The notes under the pieces: model-generated
Database searches by the model: none
Told to the model about the DNA's origin: nothing
The model's input: the letters and a program-made list of their open reading frames with translations, nothing else
Shown: positions 1-8,539 of the stretch, one piece after another
Layout of the letters: each line of letters begins with the position of its first letter
Numbering within the stretch: the first letter of the stretch is position 1
Made by a program: the position numbers and the translations under genes
Assembly: GCF_034470605.1 (NCBI RefSeq)
Contig: NZ_JARGYT010000005.1
Coordinates: 1-27,639 of the forward strand
Direction: 5' to 3'
From: Cyrtobacter comes
GTDB lineage: Bacteria; Pseudomonadota; Alphaproteobacteria; Rickettsiales; Midichloriaceae
Length of the DNA: 27,639 nt

Positions 1-108
1 TTCGCTAAACTCAAAGAAAATCGACGCTTAGCATTACGATTTGAGAAATCCGATCTCTCTTTCCTTGCCTTTATAGCTTTAGCATCTATTAAATACAACT
101 TTTGTTAA
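1..108 (+). mobile_element. C-terminal fragment of an IS5-type DDE transposase
   Basis: The window opens inside an open frame of 35 codons that stops with TAA at 106-108. Its residues begin FAKLKENRRLALRFEK and continue FLAFIALASIK, the usual ending of IS5-group transposases (the RRxAxRxxK stretch followed by a hydrophobic FxAFxxLAxI helix). The gene enters from outside the window, so its length and intactness are unknown. Just after the stop lies TAACAGTG, which is the reverse complement of part of a sequence near the right edge of the window (27503-27522), so this may be the inner part of a terminal inverted repeat that has since diverged. The family call is from memory of the family ending and is fairly secure; the subgroup is not. 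Confidence 0.7.
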
Positions 109-904
109 CAGTGCCTATACAGTGTTTTGGTACATACTAGTTGTTATATTGGTGGTGTGACGCTGGAGAGTACTGGGTATTTAAATAAGAAATAATTGAT
201 AATCCTGCTGTGGTTAGGGGGTAACGCATGCAGTGGTATCAAATTATAGGCTGGGTGCCAGTTATAAGAATATGAAGAAAATAGCAAACATATATGCATA
301 TTTTGCTTTATTTTTGATGTGACATAATACTATAATTTCTTGAATCTTATAAATTATAGCTAAATCGCCATAAAAGAGTTACATGGCTAACTTTGAAAAT
401 ACTTTAGTTATCATTGAGCTAAGTGTAGTAAAACGAATCATTATATAATTGCTTATATAGTGTATACAGCTTTAGCTATATTTTTGTTTATCTCCAGCTT
501 CATTTAACGCATTTTTTGCAAAAATAGTATAATCAGGTTTGGTCGCTCTTTTATTTGAAGTTGCATACTTAATAATACTTCTTGCGTTACAACTTATTAG
601 CCTTGTTTTTAATATGCTAATTTAACTTAAGTAACTATAATCGGTATCAGTAACTTGATTCTTATCATAATTAACAATCTCTATATTTCATTCAAGGCTT
701 ATAAGGTTTAGTTCGGTTTATAATGTCTATAGGGTATTTAAGGTTGTGCCATGATCTTAATATATCTTTTTACGTGTATTGAGTGGCATTGGCTCAATAT
801 TTTTATATTAATAACATTGATATATTGATTTGGTCGATATATTAAATGCTGCATTAATTTGGCACCATGTTGTCATTGCGGTATTTTTGTTTGGATTGTC
901 TGAT
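109..904. other. Non-coding stretch upstream of the surface-protein gene
   Basis: About 800 bases without a convincing gene. The only start-to-stop frames are very short (for example 21 codons from the ATG at 383) and have no good ribosome binding site. A perfect TATAAT occurs at 719-724. I found no tRNA, rRNA or CRISPR signature. It may be the regulatory region of the surface-protein gene plus decayed sequence flanking the IS remnant. Confidence 0.5.
696..724 (+). promoter_or_regulatory. Possible sigma70-type promoter for the surface-protein gene
   Basis: A consensus -10 hexamer TATAAT lies at 719-724. The hexamer 17 bases upstream (696-701, GGCTTA) is a poor -35 match. It would start transcription near 731, leaving a leader of 100-170 bases before the gene. 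In such AT-rich DNA a chance TATAAT is common, so this is tentative. Confidence 0.3.
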
Positions 905-1687
905 GTGGCTCATGTACTTTACTGTATTGTGTATCTTCTGTTCTTTTTGTGGCCAATAGTTGTTAGCGCTAATGAAGGTGTGCAGGTTGATGTTATATAC
1001 GGTGTAGGTTTTTCCAACCAATTTAAGTTTAAGTATTTGGATAAAGGTGATTTTGGCGAAGTGGGTGTTTGTGCTTTGCATAATGCAGGGATTTCTATTG
1101 GTTATTCTTGGGATTTGGAGAAATATGGATTTATAAGTTTTATTAGTTGCTCGCTCTCTAATGAGAGCGTATATGGCTTGCCACTTAGCGATGCTAAAAG
1201 TATTTCCAAAAACTATCATTATGAGGTGGGGCATTATGCGGATATGCATACAATGCATGATAGGGATGCGCCGCTCAAAGATATTGTCTCTTTTGGTGTT
1301 TTTTCAAATAATTTGCTAGCTGGGCTTCATGTTGGCCTTGGTAGTTATAGTGGATTTTATCCATATATTGGCGTGGATTTAGGCGCATCTTTAATTATGT
1401 CTAGTGCCGTTATGTTAGAATTTAGTGGTGGTTATTATAGTCAATTTAGTGATTCGGGTAGTTGTGAAATTTATAAATCCAATTCGGTTTGGAATTTTGC
1501 TTATGGGGCTGATTTTGGGGTTTGCTATGGGTTAAATGATAAGATGGCCTTAGATTTTAGATACGCGTATCGTGATCTTGGGCAATTTATATTTGGGGAG
1601 AGGTGCTCCAAGAAGGTTCTTCTTGATGCTGAAAAAATCCCTTTATCCATACATAAGATAAGTTTGGGGGTGAAGTTTTTTGTCTAG
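905..1687 (+). CDS. Outer-membrane beta-barrel surface protein, P44/Msp2-like
   Basis: Secreted beta-barrel protein of about 260 residues, probably in the outer membrane. The frame opens at a TTG at 830, but a GTG at 905 gives a conventional signal peptide: a hydrophobic core (VLYCIVYLLFFLWPIVV) ending in SA before NEG, so I prefer 905. The mature part has alternating glycine/aromatic beta-strand character. The segment YGADFGVCYGLNDKMALDF followed by a RYAYRDLG-type strand is typical of the last strands of Rickettsiales surface antigens of the P44/Msp2/OMP-1 and opacity-like type. The ending GVKFFV is close to the C-terminal aromatic signature of barrels, although the very last residue is Val. 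No clear Shine-Dalgarno precedes either start. It is followed after about 30 bases by a gene on the same strand, so they may be co-transcribed. Confidence 0.65.
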   Translation: MAHVLYCIVYLLFFLWPIVVSANEGVQVDVIYGVGFSNQFKFKYLDKGDFGEVGVCALHNAGISIGYSWDLEKYGFISFISCSLSNESVYGLPLSDAKSISKNYHYEVGHYADMHTMHDRDAPLKDIVSFGVFSNNLLAGLHVGLGSYSGFYPYIGVDLGASLIMSSAVMLEFSGGYYSQFSDSGSCEIYKSNSVWNFAYGADFGVCYGLNDKMALDFRYAYRDLGQFIFGERCSKKVLLDAEKIPLSIHKISLGVKFFV

Positions 1688-1719
1688 TTTTCCATCTGCT
1701 TTATTATTATTTATACAGT

Positions 1720-2430
1720 ATGTCCTTTATTGATAGGCTTGATCCGCTTAATGAGATTAGAAAAGAGCATAATTTAAATTCTTTTAATAAATCTATTTAT
1801 GGGTTAGTGGATTTGTTTTTTCATGCATATAATATGAAAAAAGTTGCCGATTTTGCCACTGTTGGATTAAAAAACAACACCCTTTCTTCTATAGAAAATT
1901 GTACAGATGCGTTGAATAATTTCAACTATATGCTTAAGAAAAAGTCTGGAATTTTTTGGGATTTAGGTGGTGAATCTGATCTTGGTCCTCCTTTCTCAGA
2001 GAATCCGGCTCATTGGTATACGTTCGTTAAGAATTCAACTAATATGACGATCTTTTTTGTTCTTAATGTAAGAATACCTGATTCCATTGGTAAAGATGGT
2101 TGTGCCGGCATTTTTCACGATAATTTTGTAAAAAATGAGGATAACATTACGCTTGGAGCTTATGCTGATCGTGCTATCGAGGCTTCTGGTATTTTGCTTA
2201 AAGGTGTCTGTAGGATAGCTAAAGCTATGAAAATAAAGGAATTAGATGGGCTAGCTACTTCTATGGATGTTTTTTGCTCAAAGAAGTTGTCTTGGAAGAG
2301 TAATGCTGATGCTGAATTATGCAATGATACTGTGTTTGATAGAGGGGTGCTAGATGAGATTGTTACTCTCGATTTTACTAATGTTAATTCTGTTGATTTT
2401 AATAATACATTTTCTAGTTGTTTTGATTAA
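1720..2430 (+). CDS. Hypothetical protein, 236 aa, unrecognised
   Basis: ATG-started frame of 236 residues; I do not recognise a family. It has no signal peptide and no clear membrane segment. The middle contains a Gly/Pro-rich stretch (FWDLGGESDLGPPFSENP) and a short hydrophobic strand (MTIFFVLNVRIP), suggesting a compact soluble fold. Cysteines are scattered (GCAGIF, GVCRIA, DVFCSK, AELCND). It lies 32 bases after the surface-protein gene and 36 bases before the ankyrin-type gene, all on one strand, so the three may form one transcript. That context hints at a host-interaction role, but this is only inference. Confidence 0.6.
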   Translation: MSFIDRLDPLNEIRKEHNLNSFNKSIYGLVDLFFHAYNMKKVADFATVGLKNNTLSSIENCTDALNNFNYMLKKKSGIFWDLGGESDLGPPFSENPAHWYTFVKNSTNMTIFFVLNVRIPDSIGKDGCAGIFHDNFVKNEDNITLGAYADRAIEASGILLKGVCRIAKAMKIKELDGLATSMDVFCSKKLSWKSNADAELCNDTVFDRGVLDEIVTLDFTNVNSVDFNNTFSSCFD

Positions 2431-2466
2431 TCAGTTATTTGTCTAGTTTATTTTAGGTTTGTGTTT

Positions 2467-4206
2467 ATGTTTGTGTCTAAATATAATTCGCTTTTTCTGA
2501 AGTTAGAAAATAGTGCTTTTGATGAGGTTGTTGCAGAATTAAAAGCAAATAAGGATTTAAATCTAAAAGACTTTCTAAATGCAGTTGATTCAAATAAAAA
2601 TTCACCGTTGCATCTGGCATTTTTCAGAGGTGGAAAGGTATTTCTTGAGTACGTTGCTAAAAACATTGAAAGTAGCCAGCGTGGTACATTATATAGCGAT
2701 GAATTTATAGGGCTTCTATCAAAAGAAAATAGAGGGGGTTTTACTCCTTTATCAAGGTTGTTTTTCCAAGGCGCTTCTGATGAGTGGGTTATGGAGTCTT
2801 TTGGTCAAATTCTGGCTGCATTTTCTGATAAAAAGCATAAAAAGATGATTATTGAAAGTACTAATAGTGATGGTTTTAATATTTGGCATGGGCTTGCTAA
2901 GTATAAGATAGGAGCAAATGCCGCTGAAGATATTATTAAGATAATAAATTATAACTTGCCTAATTATTTAACAACTCCTGAAGGGATTGCACAATTTAAT
3001 AAGGTATTAAAAAATGGATCACCTCTTCATATAGCCTTATCTCAAGGAAATATTGAATTTATAAATGATGCGCTAGAGCACTTTGATAATAATCGAATAT
3101 TATTCGAAGCTGATGTCTTGCACTTTGCCGCTAAGCTTTTATCTAGTACTAAAGAATTTATAAGAGATGCAGCTATAGTGGTATTGGCTCAGGCATCTAA
3201 ACTTAATGGATTTGCAGATTTTATATCATCCCAAAAAAATGGTGTAACAGTTTGTGACATACTACTTAAATCAGCTAATTTAGAGAGTCTTTTAGTGCGC
3301 TTTTCTAATGAGAATAAAGAATCTATTTTCGGTGAATTTGTATATTCGTTATCAAAACTTCCAAAACTTGATACTAATAATTCAAGTGAAATCCGTGTTC
3401 TTTGGAATTTTGCTCATGCTAATAAAGAAATGGAAAAAATGATGATTGGTATAATCTCTGAAAAAGTCTTGTTGAAAAGCGATGTTTTAAAAATTTTCCC
3501 AGATGAAATGGTAAAGTTGAGACTTGGGCAATTAGAATCAGATTATATTGCGCGGGTGACGAAAGTAGATTTGAGTAATATTAAGGATACGATTTCTTGC
3601 CTTAAAGATAATAGTAATCTTAAAAAATTTGAGCATATTGAGCGGCGCCCTGATAATTTTGGTAATAATTTGCATAAAGTCTTAAAGGAAAAAGTAGAAG
3701 GTATTTTTAGCCAATTTACTGAAATGGTTGGTGCTGCTCAAGACTTGAAGGTTTTAGATAATTTAGTACTTAATTACAAAGAAGTGTATAGAGAGATTTT
3801 TGTCCAATCGCTTGCTTATAAGTACTATAATGTTACTGAAAATGAATCTGCACAAAAATCCAGTCAGGATTTTAGCTTTTCTGATAAAATTGAGGAGGTT
3901 GATACGCTCGCCGCTCTAGTTAAATCAAATTTTGATTTGGCAGTAACTAAATTAAGTGAACAGTTACTTGTTAGTTCAGGTACATGCCTAAATGATACAA
4001 TGCAATACCAAAACATAAGCGCAGCCAATGGCTGTCTAGATGCAATCAAAACGTTACACTTTAGTAATAAGTTAATTGACGGCTTGTTGGAGGTTGCAAC
4101 TAATTATGTTGCTGCGCATGAGTATTGTGACCCTCTCTTCCTTGAGGACTGTAAGTGTTTTTTGGTCAATGAATCAGATACTGGTGCCATAAATATTGAG
4201 GTTTAG
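2467..4206 (+). CDS. Ankyrin-repeat-like protein, 579 aa
   Basis: Predicted cytosolic or secreted protein with degenerate ankyrin repeats in its N-terminal third. Ankyrin consensus pieces are visible near residue 45 (NSPLHLAFFRGG), 90 (GGFTPLSRLFFQGA), 135 (DGFNIWHGLAKYK) and 183 (GSPLHIALSQGNIEF). The remaining two thirds are alpha-helical and polar with no recognised domain and no membrane segment. The frame can also begin with a GTG at 2461; I chose the ATG at 2467. Ankyrin repeats mediate protein-protein contacts and are common in proteins that Rickettsiales export through the type IV system, so an effector role is plausible but unproven. It is probably the last gene of the block starting at 905, followed by a 237-base gap. 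Confidence 0.7.
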   Translation: MFVSKYNSLFLKLENSAFDEVVAELKANKDLNLKDFLNAVDSNKNSPLHLAFFRGGKVFLEYVAKNIESSQRGTLYSDEFIGLLSKENRGGFTPLSRLFFQGASDEWVMESFGQILAAFSDKKHKKMIIESTNSDGFNIWHGLAKYKIGANAAEDIIKIINYNLPNYLTTPEGIAQFNKVLKNGSPLHIALSQGNIEFINDALEHFDNNRILFEADVLHFAAKLLSSTKEFIRDAAIVVLAQASKLNGFADFISSQKNGVTVCDILLKSANLESLLVRFSNENKESIFGEFVYSLSKLPKLDTNNSSEIRVLWNFAHANKEMEKMMIGIISEKVLLKSDVLKIFPDEMVKLRLGQLESDYIARVTKVDLSNIKDTISCLKDNSNLKKFEHIERRPDNFGNNLHKVLKEKVEGIFSQFTEMVGAAQDLKVLDNLVLNYKEVYREIFVQSLAYKYYNVTENESAQKSSQDFSFSDKIEEVDTLAALVKSNFDLAVTKLSEQLLVSSGTCLNDTMQYQNISAANGCLDAIKTLHFSNKLIDGLLEVATNYVAAHEYCDPLFLEDCKCFLVNESDTGAINIEV

Positions 4207-4386
4207 AGTAATGGTGTTCTGCCAGGAAGGGTTGGTTATCTGAAGATTTGGGTGGGGCGGTTTTAATAAGGGAGGTTATTGAATTATATGACACATGTTA
4301 ATATTATTGTATGTGCCGTTTAAGTTGTGATTCAATTAATTATTTGATTTTATTAGTTATTCATATACTTAAAATACTCTATTTTC

Positions 4387-4415
4387 TTGACATATCCATG
4401 AGCATTGCATACGAT
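4387..4415 (+). promoter_or_regulatory. Sigma70-type promoter in front of trxA
   Basis: TTGACA at 4387-4392 is a perfect -35, followed by exactly 17 bases and TACGAT at 4410-4415 (4 of 6 matches to TATAAT). Transcription would begin near 4422, about 20 bases before the thioredoxin start. It is the best promoter match I found and is well placed to drive the run of closely spaced genes from trxA onward. Confidence 0.6.
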
Positions 4416-4443
4416 CTACAGTATATTTGTATAATTTGGAAAT

Positions 4444-4770
4444 ATGGTGGGGATTGTAAATGATTCAAATTTCAATTCAAAGGTAAGCACCTCCTCTGGT
4501 TATGTATTGGTGGATTTCTGGGCGGAATGGTGTGGTCCCTGCAGAAGGCTTTTACCTATAATGGAAGAAATGCATGAAGAGCTGGGGGGTAAATTACAGA
4601 TTGTTAAAGTGAATATAGATGATAGCCCTGAATCTGCCTCTGCTATGAGTATAAGAAGCGTGCCAACATTGATTTTATTCAAAGATGGTCAAAAAGTTGA
4701 TCTAAAGGTTGGCTCATTATCTAAAATCGCCCTAATAAGCTGGTTGAAGTTGCATATTCCTGGTCTTTGA
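4444..4770 (+). CDS. trxA: Thioredoxin
   Basis: Cytoplasmic protein-disulfide reductase of 108 residues, the usual full length of thioredoxin 1. The active site WCGPC is at residues 29-33 (Cys30 and Cys33), preceded by VDFWAE. The cis-proline loop SVPT is at 72-75, followed by LILFKDGQ and a late glycine. There is no signal peptide, so it should act in the cytosol with thioredoxin reductase, supplying electrons for example to ribonucleotide reductase. The ATG at 4444 fits the family start and follows a good promoter (4387-4415). The next frame begins 4 bases after the stop, so it leads a probable operon. The call is secure. Confidence 0.96.
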   Translation: MVGIVNDSNFNSKVSTSSGYVLVDFWAEWCGPCRRLLPIMEEMHEELGGKLQIVKVNIDDSPESASAMSIRSVPTLILFKDGQKVDLKVGSLSKIALISWLKLHIPGL

Positions 4771-4774
4771 TGAT

Positions 4775-5572
4775 TTGGATTATGTTTCTATATTAAATAT
4801 CCTTCTAGATAGGCTTTTATTTAAAACTGGATTTTCGCTGAGTGTTGGCTTGGAGCTTGAGTTTTATCTTCATGGTGCTGTTGGTGCCGTGGAGGATGAT
4901 TTTATGCGTCACTGTGCTTCGCTTAAGATTGATAAAGAGAAAGGGCTTGCTCAGTATGAGTTTTCTACACCGTATTCTTCTGCTGATTGTGCGATTAATA
5001 CGTTTTTCTCTTATAAAGAGGCGGTCTGCAAGTTTGCTCATCAACTTGGGTTGATTCCAGATTTTAGTTCAAAGCCATTATGCTCTGATTATGGGTCTGC
5101 GGCACATTACCATATTAGTCTACATGATGGAGAAAAGAATATATTTTCAGACCATTCTATAGAAGATAATAAGATACTTAGAAATGCTATAGATGGAATA
5201 CTTGCTATTTCTGAGCTAAGTATTCCATATTTTATGGAGCAAGAGGGTATGAAAAGGCTGGTGCCAGGCTTTATGGCGCCAACGCATATATCGTGGGGGA
5301 AAAATAACAGAACAACAATGATAAGAATACCAGACTCTCCTTTAAAAAACAGGAGAATTGAATTTAGACTTCCATCACCTAAAAGTAATCCTTATAAGGT
5401 GTTAACAGCCCTAGTGGTGGGGATTTTATATGGGCTTGATAACAGAGCGAAACGGATAGATTGTACATATGGAAATGCGTATGATGCGCAATATTGCTTG
5501 CAGCCCATCATTTTTTCTAGTACAAAGCTAGGCCTATTTGATGAAATATTATCACATTATTTATGCTCATAG
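4775..5572 (+). CDS. Glutamine-synthetase-like protein, catalytic domain only
   Basis: A 265-residue protein matching the catalytic domain of type I glutamine synthetase. Landmarks in order: GLELEF (Glu27, Glu29), AQYEF (Glu62), GSAAHYHISL (His111, the ammonium-site loop in true enzymes), NRTTMIRIP (Arg184) and RRIEFRLPSPKSNPY (Glu196, Arg198). Genuine GSI enzymes are about 440-470 residues and have an N-terminal beta-grasp domain of about 100 residues that completes the active site between subunits; that domain is absent. Most metal and substrate ligands survive, so it may be a gamma-glutamyl ligase of another specificity rather than a glutamine maker. The start is a TTG just after trxA, and the end overlaps ddl by 10 bases, implying translational coupling. 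Family certain, reaction unknown. Confidence 0.82.
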   Translation: MDYVSILNILLDRLLFKTGFSLSVGLELEFYLHGAVGAVEDDFMRHCASLKIDKEKGLAQYEFSTPYSSADCAINTFFSYKEAVCKFAHQLGLIPDFSSKPLCSDYGSAAHYHISLHDGEKNIFSDHSIEDNKILRNAIDGILAISELSIPYFMEQEGMKRLVPGFMAPTHISWGKNNRTTMIRIPDSPLKNRRIEFRLPSPKSNPYKVLTALVVGILYGLDNRAKRIDCTYGNAYDAQYCLQPIIFSSTKLGLFDEILSHYLCS

Positions 5573-6480
5573 CACTTTTAGCTGGTGGTCTTTCTAGAGA
5601 AAGGAATATATCCATTAACTCTGCAAAATTCGTTCGTGACGCATTGGAGGATTTATCTCACGATGTGGTTCTTATAGATCCTGATCATTCTTTATGCAAA
5701 AAATTATTTGAGCTCAAGCCTGACATTGTATTTAATTGTTTGCACGGATCATTTGGTGAAGATGGTTGTATACAAGGTATGCTTGAATTTATTGGGATAC
5801 CGTATACACACTCTGGTGTTCTAGCTTCTGCGCTTGCTATGGATAAATTTATGTCTAAGCATATAGCAACTTCTATTGGTATACCTGTACCGGATGGTAT
5901 TAAAATTAATACTGATGAACTATTTTCATTAATTGAATCGAAAAAAGACCCAATTAAGAAGCCGTATGTAATTAAGCCTGTGCAGCAAGGGTCTACAATT
6001 GGAATTAGTTTACTTCTTGATGATCAGAGTAATTATCCAAAAAGGGAAGAGTGGGATTTTGGAAAATATGCAATTGTAGAGGAGTACATATCTGGTGCTG
6101 AGTTAAGCGTTCCAGTAATTGCTAATAAAGCTTTAGGTGTTCTAGAATTAAGGCCTAGTACTGGCTTTTATAATTATGATGCAAAGTATAAGAATGGTAT
6201 AACGGAGCATATATATCCTGCTAATATTCCAGAAGAAGTGATAAATAGTGCAAAAAGATATGCTCAGATGATGCATGAGAAATTACAATGTAGAACTTTA
6301 AGTAGATCTGATTTTAGGTATGATGAGAGTAGGGGGGGATTATATTTCTTAGAAATTAATACACATCCAGGCCTTACAGAATTATCAATACTACCTGAAG
6401 TTGCTTTGTATAATGGAATATCCATGAAAGATATAGTATCACTGCTTTTGAAGGAAGCTGAATGCGAGATAAAAGCATAA
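5563..6480 (+). CDS. ddl: D-alanine--D-alanine ligase
   Basis: ATP-grasp ligase joining two D-alanines for the peptidoglycan stem peptide; 305 residues, normal length. Motifs in order: the N-terminal loop GGLSRERNIS (Glu13), HGSFGEDGCIQG (from His61), THSGVLASALAMDK, the ATP-binding VIKPVQQGSTIGI, the late RSDF, and the metal/product site EINTHPGLTELSILPEVA. The ATG at 5563 lies inside the end of the glutamine-synthetase-like gene. The 3' end overlaps ftsQ by 19 bases, so the three are very probably co-translated. Its presence implies that D-Ala-D-Ala is made, so at least a minimal peptidoglycan may exist. Confidence 0.95.
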   Translation: MLIALLAGGLSRERNISINSAKFVRDALEDLSHDVVLIDPDHSLCKKLFELKPDIVFNCLHGSFGEDGCIQGMLEFIGIPYTHSGVLASALAMDKFMSKHIATSIGIPVPDGIKINTDELFSLIESKKDPIKKPYVIKPVQQGSTIGISLLLDDQSNYPKREEWDFGKYAIVEEYISGAELSVPVIANKALGVLELRPSTGFYNYDAKYKNGITEHIYPANIPEEVINSAKRYAQMMHEKLQCRTLSRSDFRYDESRGGLYFLEINTHPGLTELSILPEVALYNGISMKDIVSLLLKEAECEIKA

Positions 6481-7214
6481 AGCAGCTAACTAAATATATT
6501 AGTATAGAATCTCTTGGTAATGGAAATGAATTTGTTAATTATAAAATATATGCTTTTTGGGGCGTATTAAAAAAGTTAATACTATTGATATTAGCACTCA
6601 TTCTTTATAGCCAAGCTAATTTAATTAAAGTACATTTTGAAAATCTATCATCTAGATTAGTTATAAAACATATTAAGTTATATAATGACGCACATAACTA
6701 TTCAGATTTGTTTAATGGGCTAGAGGGGGTCTTTGTATATAAGGCGCAAATTACCGCATATAACAATATAAAGAAATCTAATTCCATAGATAGCGCAAGC
6801 ATTAGGGTAGAAAATAACACTATCCATATAAATATACTTGAAAAGCAAATTATTGTTGTTTTGGTAATGGACGATAAGGCTTTATTTGTGGATATGAATG
6901 GTAATATTGTAAAAGAGGTAACTAACTATGACACTTCTTTGAAATCTATAAAAATATCAGGAAGCGGTATAGTAGAACTGTTACCAACATTTATTCCAAG
7001 GTTAATTTCATTAAATTTTATAGACAATATTTATTCTTTACGGTATTTAGGTGCGCAAAGAATAAATATTACTACAAATGATAATGTATTACTTAAAATA
7101 AATTTACAAACGTTAGAGAGGGCTATAACGCTATTTAAGAATAAAAAAGGCCTCTTTTTAAGGTTCGGTGTTATTGATTTTAGGCTTTTCCCGGCTAGAC
7201 TTTATGCGAAGTAG
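6462..7214 (+). CDS. ftsQ: Cell division protein FtsQ
   Basis: Bitopic inner-membrane divisome protein of 250 residues. A cytoplasmic N-terminus of about 30 residues is followed by one membrane segment (LKKLILLILALILYSQ, near residues 36-51) and a periplasmic part. That part contains a POTRA-like region (SASIRVENNTIHINILEKQ) and a beta domain with ALFVDMNGNIV. The C-terminal IDFRLFPARLYAK is the family signature (IDLRxPxRxxV-like). Sequence identity to model FtsQ looks low, as expected for Rickettsiales, but the ddl-ftsQ-ftsA order supports it strongly. The start overlaps ddl; ftsA follows after 25 bases. Confidence 0.88.
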   Translation: MRDKSIKQLTKYISIESLGNGNEFVNYKIYAFWGVLKKLILLILALILYSQANLIKVHFENLSSRLVIKHIKLYNDAHNYSDLFNGLEGVFVYKAQITAYNNIKKSNSIDSASIRVENNTIHINILEKQIIVVLVMDDKALFVDMNGNIVKEVTNYDTSLKSIKISGSGIVELLPTFIPRLISLNFIDNIYSLRYLGAQRINITTNDNVLLKINLQTLERAITLFKNKKGLFLRFGVIDFRLFPARLYAK

Positions 7215-7239
7215 TCGAAGTTTATATATAAATTATTAG

Positions 7240-8454
7240 GTGTTCAATATTCAGGCCAAATCTAACAATGCGGCGCTTCTAGATATAGGAAGTGATAAGA
7301 TTTCTTGCATGGTCATTAAGCGATCGTCAATGGGGCAAATAGAAGTTCTTGGCTTTTGCGAAGTAGAATCTTCAGGTATAAGGGCTGGTAATATTGTAGA
7401 TTTAGCTGTGGCCGCAAAAAGGATATCTAAAGTTGTTGAAGAGACAGAAAAAATTTCTGGTACTAAAATAAAAAAGGTTTACGTAAATCTTGCGTCTAAC
7501 AATCTTATTTCAGATATATGTCAAGGTTCTATAGATGTAAGTGGTAGAGAGATTACAACACGTGAGCTGGAAAAATTGCTCATTTCTGCGTTAGATAAAT
7601 ATAAAGACCAAAAAGTGAATGTAGTACATTCATTTAAATATGATTACATATTAGATGGAAAAAGGGGAATAGTGACGCCTCTTGGTATGTATGGTGAATT
7701 ACTTACATGCTATATACATGCGCTCCTAGTACCATCTAATATTCTTTCTAACATTCAAGGATGTCTTGCTAGGGCTAATCTTGAAATTGAAGATTACGTA
7801 TCATCATCTTATGCATCTGCGCTTGCATGCCTTAGCGCAGATGAGATGAAATTAGGTACGTTATTAATAGAGTTTGGTGGTGGTGTTACCTCGTTTTCTG
7901 TATTTAGTGAAGGGCATATGATATTTACAGATGCTATAGGGATAGGTGGTATTAATGTAACAAATGATATTGCGCGAGCTCTTTGTATGGATTTTGCTGC
8001 ATCAGAGCGAGTTAAGAGGTTACATGGAAATTTGCTATCAAATTCTAAAGAGAGCATAGAGGTTGATTCTTTAGATGATGATGAGCAATACATAGTAAAG
8101 CTTTCATCGCTTAAAGAAATAATAAAGGCTAGGGTAGATGAGTTATTAGAGTTTACTATGGGTAAGCTAGAAGAAAGGGAGTATATGGGAATAAGTAGTA
8201 GGCTTGTGATAACTGGTGGTGCTTCAAACTTGTGTTCATTAAAGGAGCTGCTTTCTTATAACTATTCATTAAAAGTTAGGTCCGCTCAGCAAAAGGTATT
8301 AAAATCTGATAAGTTTCCCCAAATATATGAGCCTAGTTCTACATGTATAGTGGGTATGGCGGTTCATGCTTATAATACCAGAAGGGAAATAATGCATCTA
8401 AATATTGGACGGAGAGAAGGTTTTTGGGGAAAAGTAAAAGATATACTATTTTAA
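7240..8454 (+). CDS. ftsA: Cell division protein FtsA
   Basis: Actin-like ATPase of 404 residues that tethers FtsZ to the inner membrane and recruits later divisome proteins. The N-terminal phosphate-1 loop LLDIGSDKISCMVIKR, the phosphate-2 type segment TLLIEFGGGVTSFSVF and the adenosine-type loop LVITGGASNL are all visible. The last residues (EGFWGKVKDILF) form the amphipathic membrane-targeting helix typical of FtsA. The start is GTG at 7240, 25 bases after ftsQ. No ftsZ follows in this window; instead there are two unrecognised small genes. Confidence 0.93.
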   Translation: MFNIQAKSNNAALLDIGSDKISCMVIKRSSMGQIEVLGFCEVESSGIRAGNIVDLAVAAKRISKVVEETEKISGTKIKKVYVNLASNNLISDICQGSIDVSGREITTRELEKLLISALDKYKDQKVNVVHSFKYDYILDGKRGIVTPLGMYGELLTCYIHALLVPSNILSNIQGCLARANLEIEDYVSSSYASALACLSADEMKLGTLLIEFGGGVTSFSVFSEGHMIFTDAIGIGGINVTNDIARALCMDFAASERVKRLHGNLLSNSKESIEVDSLDDDEQYIVKLSSLKEIIKARVDELLEFTMGKLEEREYMGISSRLVITGGASNLCSLKELLSYNYSLKVRSAQQKVLKSDKFPQIYEPSSTCIVGMAVHAYNTRREIMHLNIGRREGFWGKVKDILF

Positions 8455-8539
8455 CTATTTATATAGGTACTACCGGGGTAATCATCACTAGTATACTTGA
8501 TTGGTGGTTCATCAACTTTTGGTTAGTCTAAAATAAGAT

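Noticed and set aside
130..190. Segment vaguely like the 3' part of a 5S rRNA (GGTGGTGTGACGCTGGAGAG)
   Set aside because: The rest of a 5S rRNA (conserved loop with GAACTC and the closing helix) is absent, so the likeness is too short to support.
854..1258. 134-codon minus-strand frame inside the surface-protein gene
   Set aside because: It lies opposite the signal peptide and barrel codons, has no family features and has odd composition; a shadow of the plus-strand gene.
4290..4325. Eleven-codon start-to-stop frame preceded by GGGAGG
   Set aside because: The purine-rich site is too far from the ATG and the peptide has no feature of a leader; probably chance.
8455..8539. Possible terminator between ftsA and the 146-aa gene
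   Set aside because: Only a 5-bp stem (TTGAT/ATCAA) with a long loop and no proper T-run, so I keep the downstream genes in the same probable operon.
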